NCBI RefSeq assembly: GCF_019598945.1
Contig: NZ_CP080598.1
Coordinates: 3,596,001 to 3,660,000, forward strand
Reading direction: 5' to 3'
Source of the DNA: Sphaerospermopsis torques-reginae ITEP-024
GTDB lineage: Bacteria > Cyanobacteriota > Cyanobacteriia > Cyanobacteriales > Nostocaceae
Length of the DNA: 64,000 nt
Shown: positions 25,387 through 35,206 of the stretch, piece by piece
Position numbering within the stretch: the stretch's first letter is position 1
Layout: each line of letters opens with the position of its first letter
Position numbers and translations under genes: made by a program
The notes under the pieces: generated by a model
Database searches by the model: none
The model's input: the letters and a program-made list of their open reading frames with translations, nothing else
Told to the model about the DNA's origin: nothing

Positions 25387-27969
25387 ATGAATTTAGACAG
25401 TAACGATTATATGGAACTAGACAAATTAACCAGGTTTAAAGAGTACGGTGAGTTTATCCTCCGCAAAATTGACTCTGTACCCCAACGCCCCTCCCAACAA
25501 GAAGATTGGGTCCCTACTAGCCTGGATGACTGTCTGGTGCGCTTGCGAGAAGCTGCACAGAAGACTGTGGAAATGGCCACTTCACCTGTGAAAATTGGTG
25601 TGATGGGTGAGTTTAGCAGTGGTAAAAGTTTACTGTTAGGAAGTTTAATTGGTTTTGCGGATGCTTTACCTGTAAGTGAAAACCCGACGACGGGAAATGT
25701 GACTGCTATTCATATTAAACCACAAGAAGGTTTTGCTACAACAAAAATAGATAATTACACCGTTGAGTATTTATCTCATGAAGGGGTAAATGAGTGTTTA
25801 CACTTCATGTTATCAGAAGCAAACCGTCGGGCTGTGGCTGCTGGTTTACCACCTTTACAAGTTGCTAAAATTAAAACTGGTAAAGATATTTCTCTTTGGT
25901 GTGAGGAAGCTTGGAAGAGTTCCAATAATTTAGAATTACGCTATTTATTGCGTGAGTTAGTATTATTTTTGCGGGCTTATCAAGCTTATGGTGAGGCTTT
26001 GTGTGGTAAGCATTATCATATTGATGCAGCAACGGCAAAGGAAGGTTTACAATTAATTGATTTGCCGATGGCGATTCAAACTTTGAGATTTGATGATTTA
26101 CCGCCGGCACATATTCGTTTACCGAATGCACCCCAAGTTCTGCAAACTCAATTATTACAAAATAGTTTTTACCTGATTCGTAGAGTTGATATTGAGGTCA
26201 AAATATCTAGAGAAATTTGGGATTTAACCGGGGCGGAAGAATTTGTTTTGCTAGATTTTCCCGGTTTAGGTGCGGCTAATTCTGGTGCAAGAGATACTTT
26301 TTTATCATTGCGAGAATTGACACAGGTGCAGACAATTTTAGTGTTATTAAATGGTAAATCACCGGGAAGCGATCGCGCTAATAAAATATTTACCATGATG
26401 CAGCAACAACGCCCCGGGCAAGATTTAAAAGATTTAATTCTGGTTGGTGTGGGACGTTTTGATCAATTACCTTTAGAAAGTGAAGGTGGAGAAAGAATTT
26501 TAGATTTTTTAATTGAAGATCATCCTAATTCCCAACCTTTACAAACAGAGGTAGTTTTTCAAAAATTAAAAGTTCTGCAAACTATTATTGATGGTGCAGA
26601 AGCTTTTACTACTCAAAAAGAACGCATTGTTTTATTATCGCCCTTGTTAGGTTTATCAGAATTAGCCAAACGTTCTACCAAAGTCAAAGCTGGTTCAGAA
26701 GAATTTTTAGCTAATTTAGATTATCCTGATTATTTGGAACGTTCCAAGAAATTACAAGAAAAATGGGGTAAACTCAGCGATAAACTTTTAGAAAGTGAAC
26801 CTCGTAATTCTCTAGGTAAACAGTTAGGTTATTTTGCCCAAGATGGGGGTGTTAGTAAACTGCGGGACTTGATTCAAAATCATGTAGCTACTCATGGTTT
26901 AAAACAATTATATGAGGATACTCGCAGGGCGGCAGATGTGATTCATCAACAACAAGAACAACTGAAATATATCCTGGCAGAAATTCATGAACAAGGTATA
27001 CCTACAGCAGATAGTCCAGATTTAATGGAGTTACGTTTGGCAATTGAAAGTTTAGATAAAACCTACAGAAGCTTTCAAAAAGACTTGGGTAAAGAACCAC
27101 TCAAAGATAGACGGGGAGTGGTGGTTAGTGATGTGATCAAAGATGAATTAACCTATAGGATTCTCAATTGGAGTCAGTGGACATTGTTATTTAATAAATG
27201 CCAAAATGGCACAATTACCTTAGCAGAGTCTAAAGGTGCGGCGGGTAAATTATTTGAACGGGGAAATAGAGTAAATAATTCTATTCCTAGCAAAAGTGAT
27301 GATTTTTATCCAGAGTTTGAAAAAAGCGTTAAAGAACTAGAAGAATTTGCCAGCGATCGCATTCGTCAAGCTGTAGTAGACTTGTTGAATAAATTAGCCC
27401 ATCAAGTAGTATTAGAACGGGAGAAAATTCAAACAATTCTTAATCCAGAGATGGAAGAATTGATAGAAGATAACTTTGGAGTTGAAGCCGCAGATTTATT
27501 TTATAAACTGTTGTTAGGATGTGATCCAAATCAGTGGAAAGAAGCAATTGTTGGAGAAATTAATAATCAAGATAAATCCATTTCTCCTGATATGATGTTT
27601 CCCCTAGCGCGACGGGATGAAAAACACAGTATTGGACAAATATTTGATTGGTCTCCTGAAAGAAATCAAACCTCATCTCGCAATGCAAATCATCAACTTT
27701 TTGTATTAAGATTGCGGGATGAAATTACAGCTAGTGCTAGTTTACATCTCGTGCAATATGTGAGTGAAGTTAATCAACAAGTAAATGCAGAATTAGAAGG
27801 AATTTTAGATCAAATAATTCCCAGTTTGCAAAACCTGTCTAAAAAAGATGAACTACTCAGATATATTGCTGCTGGAGACTCAACCCCAGAATTAGCAATT
27901 CCCACTTGGTTAGAAATTCTTGCGGATATTGCATCAATTAATGAGAGTGATATTTATGAGTATATTTAG
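25387..27969 (+). CDS. Dynamin-like GTPase (SrfC-like)
   Basis: 860 residues. G1 GEFSSGKS at 74-81, G2 threonine in NPTTGNVT (99-106), G3 LLDFPGLG near 288, and a divergent G4-like VGRFDQL near 354 in place of N/TKxD. Long helical regions precede and follow the G domain, as in bacterial dynamin-like proteins. From memory, the combination with the following Hsp70-like gene matches SrfB/SrfC-type virulence-factor operons, SrfC being the P-loop member. It probably assembles or remodels something in a nucleotide-dependent way, at membrane or on a protein substrate; no transmembrane segment is visible. First gene of a three-gene set, followed by 115 bp containing heptamers. Confidence 0.75.
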   Translation: MNLDSNDYMELDKLTRFKEYGEFILRKIDSVPQRPSQQEDWVPTSLDDCLVRLREAAQKTVEMATSPVKIGVMGEFSSGKSLLLGSLIGFADALPVSENPTTGNVTAIHIKPQEGFATTKIDNYTVEYLSHEGVNECLHFMLSEANRRAVAAGLPPLQVAKIKTGKDISLWCEEAWKSSNNLELRYLLRELVLFLRAYQAYGEALCGKHYHIDAATAKEGLQLIDLPMAIQTLRFDDLPPAHIRLPNAPQVLQTQLLQNSFYLIRRVDIEVKISREIWDLTGAEEFVLLDFPGLGAANSGARDTFLSLRELTQVQTILVLLNGKSPGSDRANKIFTMMQQQRPGQDLKDLILVGVGRFDQLPLESEGGERILDFLIEDHPNSQPLQTEVVFQKLKVLQTIIDGAEAFTTQKERIVLLSPLLGLSELAKRSTKVKAGSEEFLANLDYPDYLERSKKLQEKWGKLSDKLLESEPRNSLGKQLGYFAQDGGVSKLRDLIQNHVATHGLKQLYEDTRRAADVIHQQQEQLKYILAEIHEQGIPTADSPDLMELRLAIESLDKTYRSFQKDLGKEPLKDRRGVVVSDVIKDELTYRILNWSQWTLLFNKCQNGTITLAESKGAAGKLFERGNRVNNSIPSKSDDFYPEFEKSVKELEEFASDRIRQAVVDLLNKLAHQVVLEREKIQTILNPEMEELIEDNFGVEAADLFYKLLLGCDPNQWKEAIVGEINNQDKSISPDMMFPLARRDEKHSIGQIFDWSPERNQTSSRNANHQLFVLRLRDEITASASLHLVQYVSEVNQQVNAELEGILDQIIPSLQNLSKKDELLRYIAAGDSTPELAIPTWLEILADIASINESDIYEYI

Positions 27970-27977
27970 CTGAAGAA

Positions 27978-28078
27978 GGGAACAGGGAATAGGGAATAGG
28001 GAACAGGGAAGAGGTATTAGTATTAGGCTGTTTTCTGCATCTACCAAAATCCAAAATCCAAAATCCAAAATCTAAAAT
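27978..28078. repeat. GGGAATA and CCAAAAT repeats inside operon
   Basis: GGGAACA/GGGAATA units (27979-28010) and CCAAAAT units (28046-28075) occupy the gap between the GTPase and Hsp70-like genes. Confidence 0.85.
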
Positions 28079-28084
28079 TCATTT

Positions 28085-31000
28085 ATGCCTGTGGAAATTA
28101 TACTTCCACCCAAACATCAACTACGAGTTAAAGAAAATCAAAGTTTGGATTTACCTGCTATCCAAATTGTCGCCACCAATAGTAATATTCCCCATATCTC
28201 TCGCATTACTTGTAGCGTCAAAGGAACACCCATAGAATTAGCAGCGGAAATTCAACAAACTTATAAACATTTTAACTCTGCTACACCCCAAAAAATCTCT
28301 AATTTGTGTCAATTAGGACAATATCCTTATCAGTTAGAGAAACCTTTAAACGAAACAGTCAACTGTGATTTACAGGTGATTGTTGAGTATTTTGATTCTG
28401 ATGCTACCGGAAAACCGATATTATCTATTAAGAAAAATATGGGTGTTTCCTGTAATCTTTGGTTTACACCTGATTTTCAATCAATAACTCACAAAACCAT
28501 AACTAACCATAAAACTATGAATCCTTTTGAATTAGATACCTATCTCAATAAATTAAGTCAACAATTGAGTGAAAAACTCAATGAAAAACCCAAAAAAAGA
28601 TTTCCGGGTTGGTTTGCGGTAGATTTTGGAACTTCTAATTCTACAGTGACACTTTTTGATCCCATTGAAGTACCTATTGCGGAAGTTTTACCCAGAGAAC
28701 AAGAATTAAGATTGCGTCAAAGATTAGCAGAGTGGTTAAATTCTCCTGCTAATTTAGCTTTACCAGATATCGGTGTGAACGAGTGGGAAAAGTTCATTGC
28801 GAATATTAGTAAAAACTTAGAAATTGAACCAGAAGAATTAAGCGAAGTTTTTGAAAATGATAACAAAGAACAATTTTTAGAAGCTATTCGCCAAATTGAA
28901 TTATGTTTAGGAAATAGTGACAGATTTCGCCGTGCTGTTAGCAAAAAACTTTATCAGATATATCATGAAGTTTTTCGTGTTCCTACGTTAGAATCACAAA
29001 ATTTGATTCCTGTAGTTTTGGATATTGACAGACGGGAAACAGAAATTCCCAGCGAAATGGAAGTATCCCAAGTTGAACCTTTAAAATTGCAAATGGGGAG
29101 AGAAGCAAGAGACAATAGAAAAAAAGCCATTGCCCAAGGTACAATCACTTCAGTTAAAGATATAATCAGCAGATTTCATCATTCACCCAAACGTTATTTT
29201 GGACAAAATAGAACTTTCCCAGTTATCTTAAATGACTCAGAAAATAACATCCAAGTTAACCAATTAATTCAAGCAGCATGGGCGCATTTAATTGAATTAA
29301 CAGAAGATTATCGTCAACGTGCCAGAAGAAGATTTTCCGAAGGAGATTTATTAACAGGAGTTTTCACCTATCCTACCGTTGCACCTCCAGTAGTGAGAAA
29401 AGAAATTAAAGCATTAGTCGAAGAATTAGGAATAGATGATGTCCAAACAGCTTATGATGAAGCGGTTTCTGTAGCTATCTTTTTTCTTTGGCGAGAATTT
29501 GGTGGTAACTTAAATATTGGTATTGAATCTTTTAAAACTCGTTGTCGGCAAGAAAAAAATAAATGGTCACAAAATGTTTTAGTGTTAGATATTGGTGGAG
29601 GTACAACAGACTTAGCATTAATTGAACTCACATTAGAAGATAAAACTCCATTTTTTGCAGATCATGAAGATCGGGGTTTAGGTGGACGTTATTATAAACT
29701 TACTCCGAAATTATTAGGTTCTTCAGGACATTTACAATTAGGTGGTGAATTAATTACCTTACGCATTTTTAGACTTTTAAAAGTTGCCATAGCTGATTTT
29801 CTCTTAACAGCAATAACTAACGGAGACATAGAAAGCGACAAACTAGAAGATTTAATCAACTCAGAATTAAACGAACGCTTTTTAGAAGATGGCAAATTTA
29901 AAAGCGGTAGTTTATTAAAGTGTGTAGACAAAGAAAATCCCGAAGGTGACGTTGCTTTTAAAGATGCTTTAGATACAGCCGAAAAAGTTCTACCAACCCG
30001 ATGGCAACAAGCACCCCAACGTCTACAAACATTTTACACTCTTTGGGATTATGCCGAAGCTGCCAAACTCAAATTAGGGCAAAAATTACCAGGAGATGGT
30101 TCTTTATTAACCTTCACTCTTTCCGAACAACAAATTAGTGAACTCCTCGCCCAAAGTGCAGTTAAATTTCAAATTATTATCCCTGATGCTATCTCTATAA
30201 ACATAGATAGTCAACAATTTGAACGGGCAGCAATTTCCGCAATTAAAGAAGCAATAGGTATTGCAAAAGGTTTAATGGAAAGCCGTTTAAATGCAGACAA
30301 TAAACAAAAAGTAGATTGGTTAATTCTTTCTGGTAAAACCTGTAATTTGGATTTAGTGCAAAGACAAATTTACCAAGAATTTAGTAAATCTCCTTATTTT
30401 GTTTGGAATCCAGAACGGATTACATTTGTTTTAGAATTTACTAAATTAGCAACTTCCGCAGGTGCTTGTTACGCGGAAAAATTAAGAAGATTAAGATTTG
30501 ATCCCGAAGAATCAAAACACCTACTAGCTAAAGGTGCAAACCAACTAGAAATAGATGTAAAAAATCTATTTTATTATCTACCTTGCAACTTTAAACGCAA
30601 AACCCAAAGTAATGAACTCTTAGGAATATTCAACGCTGGACAAGAATTATATCAACTTGCAGCAGGGGAAAGTGTAGCTAAAGTGCGGACAAATTGGCAA
30701 GGTATCCAATTAACAAATATTATCTATCGTCAAGACTATGAAGATGGAGAATTGCGTTTATGGGGTAGCTTTGACGGTAAAAATTTAATGGAGAAATTAG
30801 AAATGGAAGAACCAGAATTTCTCAAAAAAATTAAAGTCCAATTTGAAATAGATCAAACTTTGCAATTTAGCGTTTTACTCTGTCAAGGTAATCCCCATTA
30901 TTTAATAGATGAGAAGGGAATAAATATCAATTCTGTCATTTACCAAGAATCAGAAACAGCAGATTTATTTACCAATGGACAATTAAAATGGAATATCGCT

Positions 31001-31501
31001 ATTGAACAACCCCATGAAGATTTAAAAGATGGTGATATTGCGGTAAACGTATTAGAATCAGCTACCGTAGATCAACCCAATGCTTATCATTTAGTATTTG
31101 CAGTTGATAACAATCAAAATCCCAAATTGGAAACATTTCACTATTTGCAAGATGGTGTTAATGAACCAGGAAAAGGGTTAATTAGTAATCCTTTACCACC
31201 CTTCCCCCAAAATGGTCAACACACCTTTTATATATATCAAACAGATAGCGAAACCAACACCAAAAAATGGATACGTATTGGTTCATTGAGTAAACCAGAC
31301 ATCACCACAGATTACCCTTGTCAATATCATGTAACACTTGATCATCAAGGTATATTAAGAATGCACGCAGGAGAAGTACCTTATTGGACATCAAATAATC
31401 AAGAATGTTTAAAAGAAGAAGGATGTGTTTATCGTGCAGAATTAGAATTACAACCTAATGAGATAGATAAAGAACGCGATCCTTTCTGTGGAATACATTA
31501 A
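28085..31501 (+). CDS. SrfB-like giant Hsp70/actin-fold ATPase
   Basis: 1138 residues. An N-terminal ~170-residue beta-rich region precedes an actin/Hsp70 ATPase: phosphate-1 loop FAVDFGTSNSTVTLF (~177), phosphate-2 loop VLDIGGGTTDLALIEL (~500), and an adenosine-type ILSGKTCNL (~747). It is about twice the length of DnaK and lacks a recognisable DnaK substrate-binding domain; the last ~250 residues appear to be beta-rich. This matches the size and layout of SrfB-family proteins. Likely an ATP-dependent scaffold or chaperone acting with the GTPase upstream. Salmonella srfB is called a virulence factor, but the biochemical role is not established, and a cyanobacterial role is open. Confidence 0.75.
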   Translation: MPVEIILPPKHQLRVKENQSLDLPAIQIVATNSNIPHISRITCSVKGTPIELAAEIQQTYKHFNSATPQKISNLCQLGQYPYQLEKPLNETVNCDLQVIVEYFDSDATGKPILSIKKNMGVSCNLWFTPDFQSITHKTITNHKTMNPFELDTYLNKLSQQLSEKLNEKPKKRFPGWFAVDFGTSNSTVTLFDPIEVPIAEVLPREQELRLRQRLAEWLNSPANLALPDIGVNEWEKFIANISKNLEIEPEELSEVFENDNKEQFLEAIRQIELCLGNSDRFRRAVSKKLYQIYHEVFRVPTLESQNLIPVVLDIDRRETEIPSEMEVSQVEPLKLQMGREARDNRKKAIAQGTITSVKDIISRFHHSPKRYFGQNRTFPVILNDSENNIQVNQLIQAAWAHLIELTEDYRQRARRRFSEGDLLTGVFTYPTVAPPVVRKEIKALVEELGIDDVQTAYDEAVSVAIFFLWREFGGNLNIGIESFKTRCRQEKNKWSQNVLVLDIGGGTTDLALIELTLEDKTPFFADHEDRGLGGRYYKLTPKLLGSSGHLQLGGELITLRIFRLLKVAIADFLLTAITNGDIESDKLEDLINSELNERFLEDGKFKSGSLLKCVDKENPEGDVAFKDALDTAEKVLPTRWQQAPQRLQTFYTLWDYAEAAKLKLGQKLPGDGSLLTFTLSEQQISELLAQSAVKFQIIIPDAISINIDSQQFERAAISAIKEAIGIAKGLMESRLNADNKQKVDWLILSGKTCNLDLVQRQIYQEFSKSPYFVWNPERITFVLEFTKLATSAGACYAEKLRRLRFDPEESKHLLAKGANQLEIDVKNLFYYLPCNFKRKTQSNELLGIFNAGQELYQLAAGESVAKVRTNWQGIQLTNIIYRQDYEDGELRLWGSFDGKNLMEKLEMEEPEFLKKIKVQFEIDQTLQFSVLLCQGNPHYLIDEKGININSVIYQESETADLFTNGQLKWNIAIEQPHEDLKDGDIAVNVLESATVDQPNAYHLVFAVDNNQNPKLETFHYLQDGVNEPGKGLISNPLPPFPQNGQHTFYIYQTDSETNTKKWIRIGSLSKPDITTDYPCQYHVTLDHQGILRMHAGEVPYWTSNNQECLKEEGCVYRAELELQPNEIDKERDPFCGIH

Positions 31502-31675
31502 ATCAATTGATAATTGACAATTGATAATTGATAATTGTTTGATTTAAGGTTGAAAACTCTTCTTTTAATGGGAATAAGAAAGAAAAAACTTTTCAATTTT
31601 CTGCCTTGAAATTAAATATAATTGTCGATTGTCAATTATTGAATTTCCTCCTGAATCCTCTAATATCTTCTTACC

Positions 31676-32797
31676 ATGATGCAACATCTACAACAATTAT
31701 TAGCAACACAAAATTCTCAAATAGCTCAATTGTTAAAATTGAATTTATACGGATTAGAAGCAACATTAAAACAAGCCAGGATCGAATACCCAAATGATCC
31801 AGGTCATGATTTATGTGAAAATGTCATTCTAGAAATTCACAATCTTTTACAACCTGAAGTAATTACAGAAAATACAGAAAATGTAGAAACTGTAATTATT
31901 GATGAATCTCACCCAGAAGAATTATTTAATGAACTCAGAGACATTTTTAATACAGATTTAGAATTAAATTTTTATTTAGGAGATGCACCACTGCAAAGTC
32001 AAAATGACACAGATTTATGGAATGAAATTCACCGTAAATTATTACGAGTTCCTGAAGATTTAGCAACAAATTGGAAAAAACGTGCTTTAGAAATAGCAGA
32101 AAAAAATGGTGCAAATTTAGATTATGTCAATCTAGAACACTTACCTTTTGTGCGGGATGAAATTATTTATCCTGGTTTAAATGGTACTGTTCAAGCTAGA
32201 GGTTTATGTTTGTCAAAAAAAGCATTTTTAAAATCAAAAATTGCCCCGTTATATAATTCAGAAGAATTGCAATTATTATCAGGATTTTTAAGTTTATATA
32301 TTAAATTTATGGAAATAGAACCTGATTTACATCATGCTTTAAAGAGTGTGTTTAGCTTTGATGTTGTTTCCTTAAAATCCCAACATGAACAAAAACAACT
32401 GTATCTAGAAGTATTAAGCGATCGCCTACAACGCACCCAAAAAACTGAGGAAAATACTGACCCCATCTTAAATCTACGTGCTTGGATTGACATGGATGAA
32501 TCAATACATTCCCTAGTGTTTGTTCCCCCAGCAGAACGTTATTCCTGGTGGGGAAAGTTACAACAAGAATCAAGACGTATATTGAAAAAAGTAGCCAATA
32601 AAGCCATAAAAGCCGGTCATGATGTGAAAATTAGACAATTATCAGGACTTTATGCTGATATTTGCGCGTATTCCAAAGATGATGTACAACTAGACTATGG
32701 TGGAACACCTGGAGAAGTATTAACTTGTTTGCGATTATACACACGAATCAATCAAGAAGAACATCCGGGGCGGGTGCTATTTCGATCCTTACGATGA
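31676..32797 (+). CDS. Third protein of the GTPase/Hsp70-like system, unknown
   Basis: 373 residues, helical and acidic, starting at one of two adjacent ATG codons with no clear ribosome-binding site. Distinct stretches: WNEIHRKLLRVPEDLATNWKK, LDYVNLEHLPFVRDEIIYPG, LRAWIDMDESIHSLVFVPP. No NTPase motif, signal peptide or membrane segment. It follows the Hsp70-like gene on the same strand after 174 bp that contain TTGATAA heptamers. Its position suggests the SrfA slot of srfABC-type operons, but I see no sequence reason to name it so. Confidence 0.65.
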   Translation: MMQHLQQLLATQNSQIAQLLKLNLYGLEATLKQARIEYPNDPGHDLCENVILEIHNLLQPEVITENTENVETVIIDESHPEELFNELRDIFNTDLELNFYLGDAPLQSQNDTDLWNEIHRKLLRVPEDLATNWKKRALEIAEKNGANLDYVNLEHLPFVRDEIIYPGLNGTVQARGLCLSKKAFLKSKIAPLYNSEELQLLSGFLSLYIKFMEIEPDLHHALKSVFSFDVVSLKSQHEQKQLYLEVLSDRLQRTQKTEENTDPILNLRAWIDMDESIHSLVFVPPAERYSWWGKLQQESRRILKKVANKAIKAGHDVKIRQLSGLYADICAYSKDDVQLDYGGTPGEVLTCLRLYTRINQEEHPGRVLFRSLR

Positions 32798-32826
32798 AAA
32801 CCGCAATACCATATAATTACTTCTGT

Positions 32827-33036
32827 TTACTGCATATCAGGTGTAGGAGTGGGTGAGGGAGTAGGAGTAGGAGTAGGAGTTGTAGGAGTGCGATCAGGTT
32901 TAGGAGTGGAAGGAGAAGGGGTTTGTTGGGCTAATAGAGTTTGTCGTGTGTTTGTCGCTTGAAAATCTTTGGGTATTGCAATAACCGCAGCAGTTCCCAA
33001 AAATGCTAATAAAGCTACGGGTGCTAAGTGTCTCAT
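32827..33036 (-). CDS. Small exported Thr/Pro-rich protein
   Basis: 69 residues. Residues 1-21 are a signal sequence (LAPVALLAFLGTAAVIAI), then a 45-residue tail ending in repeated TP/SP dipeptides (TPTPTPSPTPTP). The repetitive DNA (GGAGTAG units) could slip and change the tail length. Probably cell-envelope; function unknown. It could also be a short spurious ORF, but the signal peptide is convincing. Confidence 0.6.
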   Translation of the reverse strand: MRHLAPVALLAFLGTAAVIAIPKDFQATNTRQTLLAQQTPSPSTPKPDRTPTTPTPTPTPSPTPTPDMQ

Positions 33037-33208
33037 ATTGTGATTCCTGCGAAAACTTATGCTACCCTATTTTGAAAAATTATCCAATTCTCTATATCTT
33101 GCTATAGGTAGCCTTACGGATGTTTCTTTAGGTAGAAAAACACATTTTCAACAAGTTCTAAATTTGCGGTTTCAGGAAGATGAAAAGAAATAATTTTACA
33201 TCTATGTC

Positions 33209-33240
33209 AAAAAAAATGCCCAACTTATCTAAGAAGTTGG
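33209..33240 (-). terminator. Rho-independent terminator of cytochrome gene
   Basis: On the minus strand CCAACTT/AAGTTGG (7-bp stem, 7-base loop) is followed by GCA and eight T. It lies 40 bp past the stop of the gene at 33282 and belongs to the dispersed CAACTT...AAGTTG palindrome family. Confidence 0.75.
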
Positions 33241-33281
33241 AACTAAGAAAGTTTCTAATATTTATGATTCAATTCCTGCAC

Positions 33282-34007
33282 TTATTCCCCACCAGATAAA
33301 AACAACGGTAACACAAAAGCAGCAATAATTCCCAACAAAACAAACACCTCAATAACTCGCAAAATCAAATTACTTTGCATTAACTGATTAAATTTCTCAC
33401 CCAAATTATGAGGAAGATTACCCCACCAACCACGCAACCGACTAACCCAATTTTTCGGACTATCTTGTGTTCTGAATTTCCATGACAACATTGATAATAA
33501 CAAAGGCGCACCACCCACCTTAGCAGACATTAAAAGATGAATGGCTAAACAACAAACTATCATCACCCAAGCTGTTAAATGGAAATAATACCAAATATGA
33601 TCAAATTCTCCTATTGGTAGCCATTCTTCCTTCATCATTCTGCCAGATACCACCGCCCAAACTGAGGCAATTAGCATCAAAGTATTTGCTAAACGTTGCA
33701 GACTCACCCACCAAATTGGTTTATTAAATTGTGAGAGTTTCTCTATAGAATCTGCTTGTAATAACCGCCTTTCACCAGCATGAAAACTATAGAGTGCAAA
33801 AGCAGGTAATAACAGTAAAAAGAATAAACCCGCAGTTCCGTGAATACCCTGAATTGGGTCGATTTTAGGAATAGGAATACTACCCAATCTTTTGTCAAAA
33901 GTGTTGTAAACTAAGAATCCGGTGATAATAGCTGCAATGACTAAAATTCCATTAATACTATGTAAAATCCGTAACAAAAGAGGTTGATAGGGTGCTGAAC
34001 GAGTCAT
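33282..34007 (-). CDS. Cytochrome b561/b6-like membrane protein
   Basis: 241 residues with four to five membrane helices: LRILHSINGILVIAAIITGFLV, GIHGTAGLFFLLLLPAFALY, a third near TLMLIASVWAVVSG, YYFHLTAWVMIVCCLAIHLL, and a C-terminal VFVLLGIIAAFVLPLFL. Histidines in LHSING, GIHGT, YYFH and AIHLL are placed to ligate two b haemes, as in cytochrome b561/NapC-like DUF4405 proteins. A role in membrane electron transfer is likely, partner unknown. It has its own terminator. Confidence 0.85.
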   Translation of the reverse strand: MTRSAPYQPLLLRILHSINGILVIAAIITGFLVYNTFDKRLGSIPIPKIDPIQGIHGTAGLFFLLLLPAFALYSFHAGERRLLQADSIEKLSQFNKPIWWVSLQRLANTLMLIASVWAVVSGRMMKEEWLPIGEFDHIWYYFHLTAWVMIVCCLAIHLLMSAKVGGAPLLLSMLSWKFRTQDSPKNWVSRLRGWWGNLPHNLGEKFNQLMQSNLILRVIEVFVLLGIIAAFVLPLFLSGGE

Positions 34008-34208
34008 GGTAACAATTTTTAATTTTCATAATGTATAATTTTAAAATATTCTAGTGCTAATCGCAATCTAATCTGATGGATGAATATTTTTTGATGAACG
34101 AACCGCAAAGAACGCAAAGGACACAAAGGAAGAAAAAAAGAAGAAGATAAGAAATTTTCAAGTAAATCAAAATTCAAAAGTTAGCAGTTAGCAAATTGTA
34201 TATATTTT

Positions 34209-35015
34209 ATGATTAAAAGTCCTCTCCGTTATCCCGGTGGTAAATCAAGAGCAATTAAACAAATAGCCCAACATTTACCCACACAATTTACAGAATTTAG
34301 AGAACCTTTAGTTGGTGGCGGTTCTGTTTTTATTTATCTTAAACAAACCTTTCCTAACTTAAAAATTTGGATCAACGATTTAAACAAAGAAGTATTTTTA
34401 TTTTGGCATATCGCCCAAAATGATTTATCTAAATTAGTTGCTGAAGTGCGTTATATTAAAGAAACCCAAAAAGACGGAAAAAAGCTATTTACAGAATTAA
34501 CCACTATAGATGATATTAATAAATTAACAGATTTAGAAAGATCAGTCCGTTTTTTCGTACTTAACAGAATTACCTTTTCCGGTACAATAGAATCAGGCGG
34601 ATTTTCACAAGAAGCATTTCATAAACGTTTTACCCATTCATCAATAGAAAGACTAGAAAAGTTAGCTGATATTTTAACACCAGATATCAAAATTACCAAC
34701 TTAGATTACAGCGAACTATTAAAAGCAGAAGGTAAAGAAGTATTTATATTTCTAGATCCACCGTATTTAAGCAATAAAAACTCCAGATTATATGGAAAAG
34801 ATGGAGACTTACACACTAAATTTGATCATCAAAAATTTGCAGATAACTTAAAAACCTGTCCTCACCAATGGTTAGTCACCTACGACAACTCAGAACAAGT
34901 ACATCAAAACTTTGCCTGGGCGAAAATTGCCCAATGGGAACTACAATATGGCATGAATAACTACAAACAAAAAACAGCAGAAAAAGGACAAGAACTATTT
35001 ATTACGGGAATTTAA
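34209..35015 (+). CDS. D12-class DNA adenine N6-methyltransferase
   Basis: 268 residues. Motif X PLRYPGGKSRAIKQI at the start, motif I FREPLVGGGSVF (~32-43), and motif IV FLDPPYLS (~181), in the order of the alpha/D12 (Dam-like) class. The product methylates adenine in a short DNA site; specificity is not readable. GATC would be relevant because HIP1 sites (GCGATCGC), abundant here, contain it, but this is inference. No restriction endonuclease gene is adjacent, so it behaves as an orphan methylase. Confidence 0.9.
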   Translation: MIKSPLRYPGGKSRAIKQIAQHLPTQFTEFREPLVGGGSVFIYLKQTFPNLKIWINDLNKEVFLFWHIAQNDLSKLVAEVRYIKETQKDGKKLFTELTTIDDINKLTDLERSVRFFVLNRITFSGTIESGGFSQEAFHKRFTHSSIERLEKLADILTPDIKITNLDYSELLKAEGKEVFIFLDPPYLSNKNSRLYGKDGDLHTKFDHQKFADNLKTCPHQWLVTYDNSEQVHQNFAWAKIAQWELQYGMNNYKQKTAEKGQELFITGI

Positions 35016-35206
35016 ACTAAGAATGACTACATTTATAAAATAAATATAAAGAATACCAAAAATGTTAAACTATCACGATAAAATACACCTTCAAAAGCGA
35101 AACTTTAAAGCCAGTTACTGCTTTTGTAATGGGGTAAAGTGGGATATGATTGCTGAAGGATGAATACTTACACATTATATCAAAAGTAATTGTCGGAGAC
35201 AAAAAA

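Noticed and set aside
31606-31797. 63-codon frame overlapping the start of the third system protein
   Set aside because: Out of frame with the real gene at 31676 and not protein-like.
35062-35163. 33-codon ORF (MLNYHDKIHLQKRNFKASYC) before the methyltransferase, considered as a precursor peptide
   Set aside because: No leader/core pattern and no conserved core motif; it is not tied to the cluster by anything but position.
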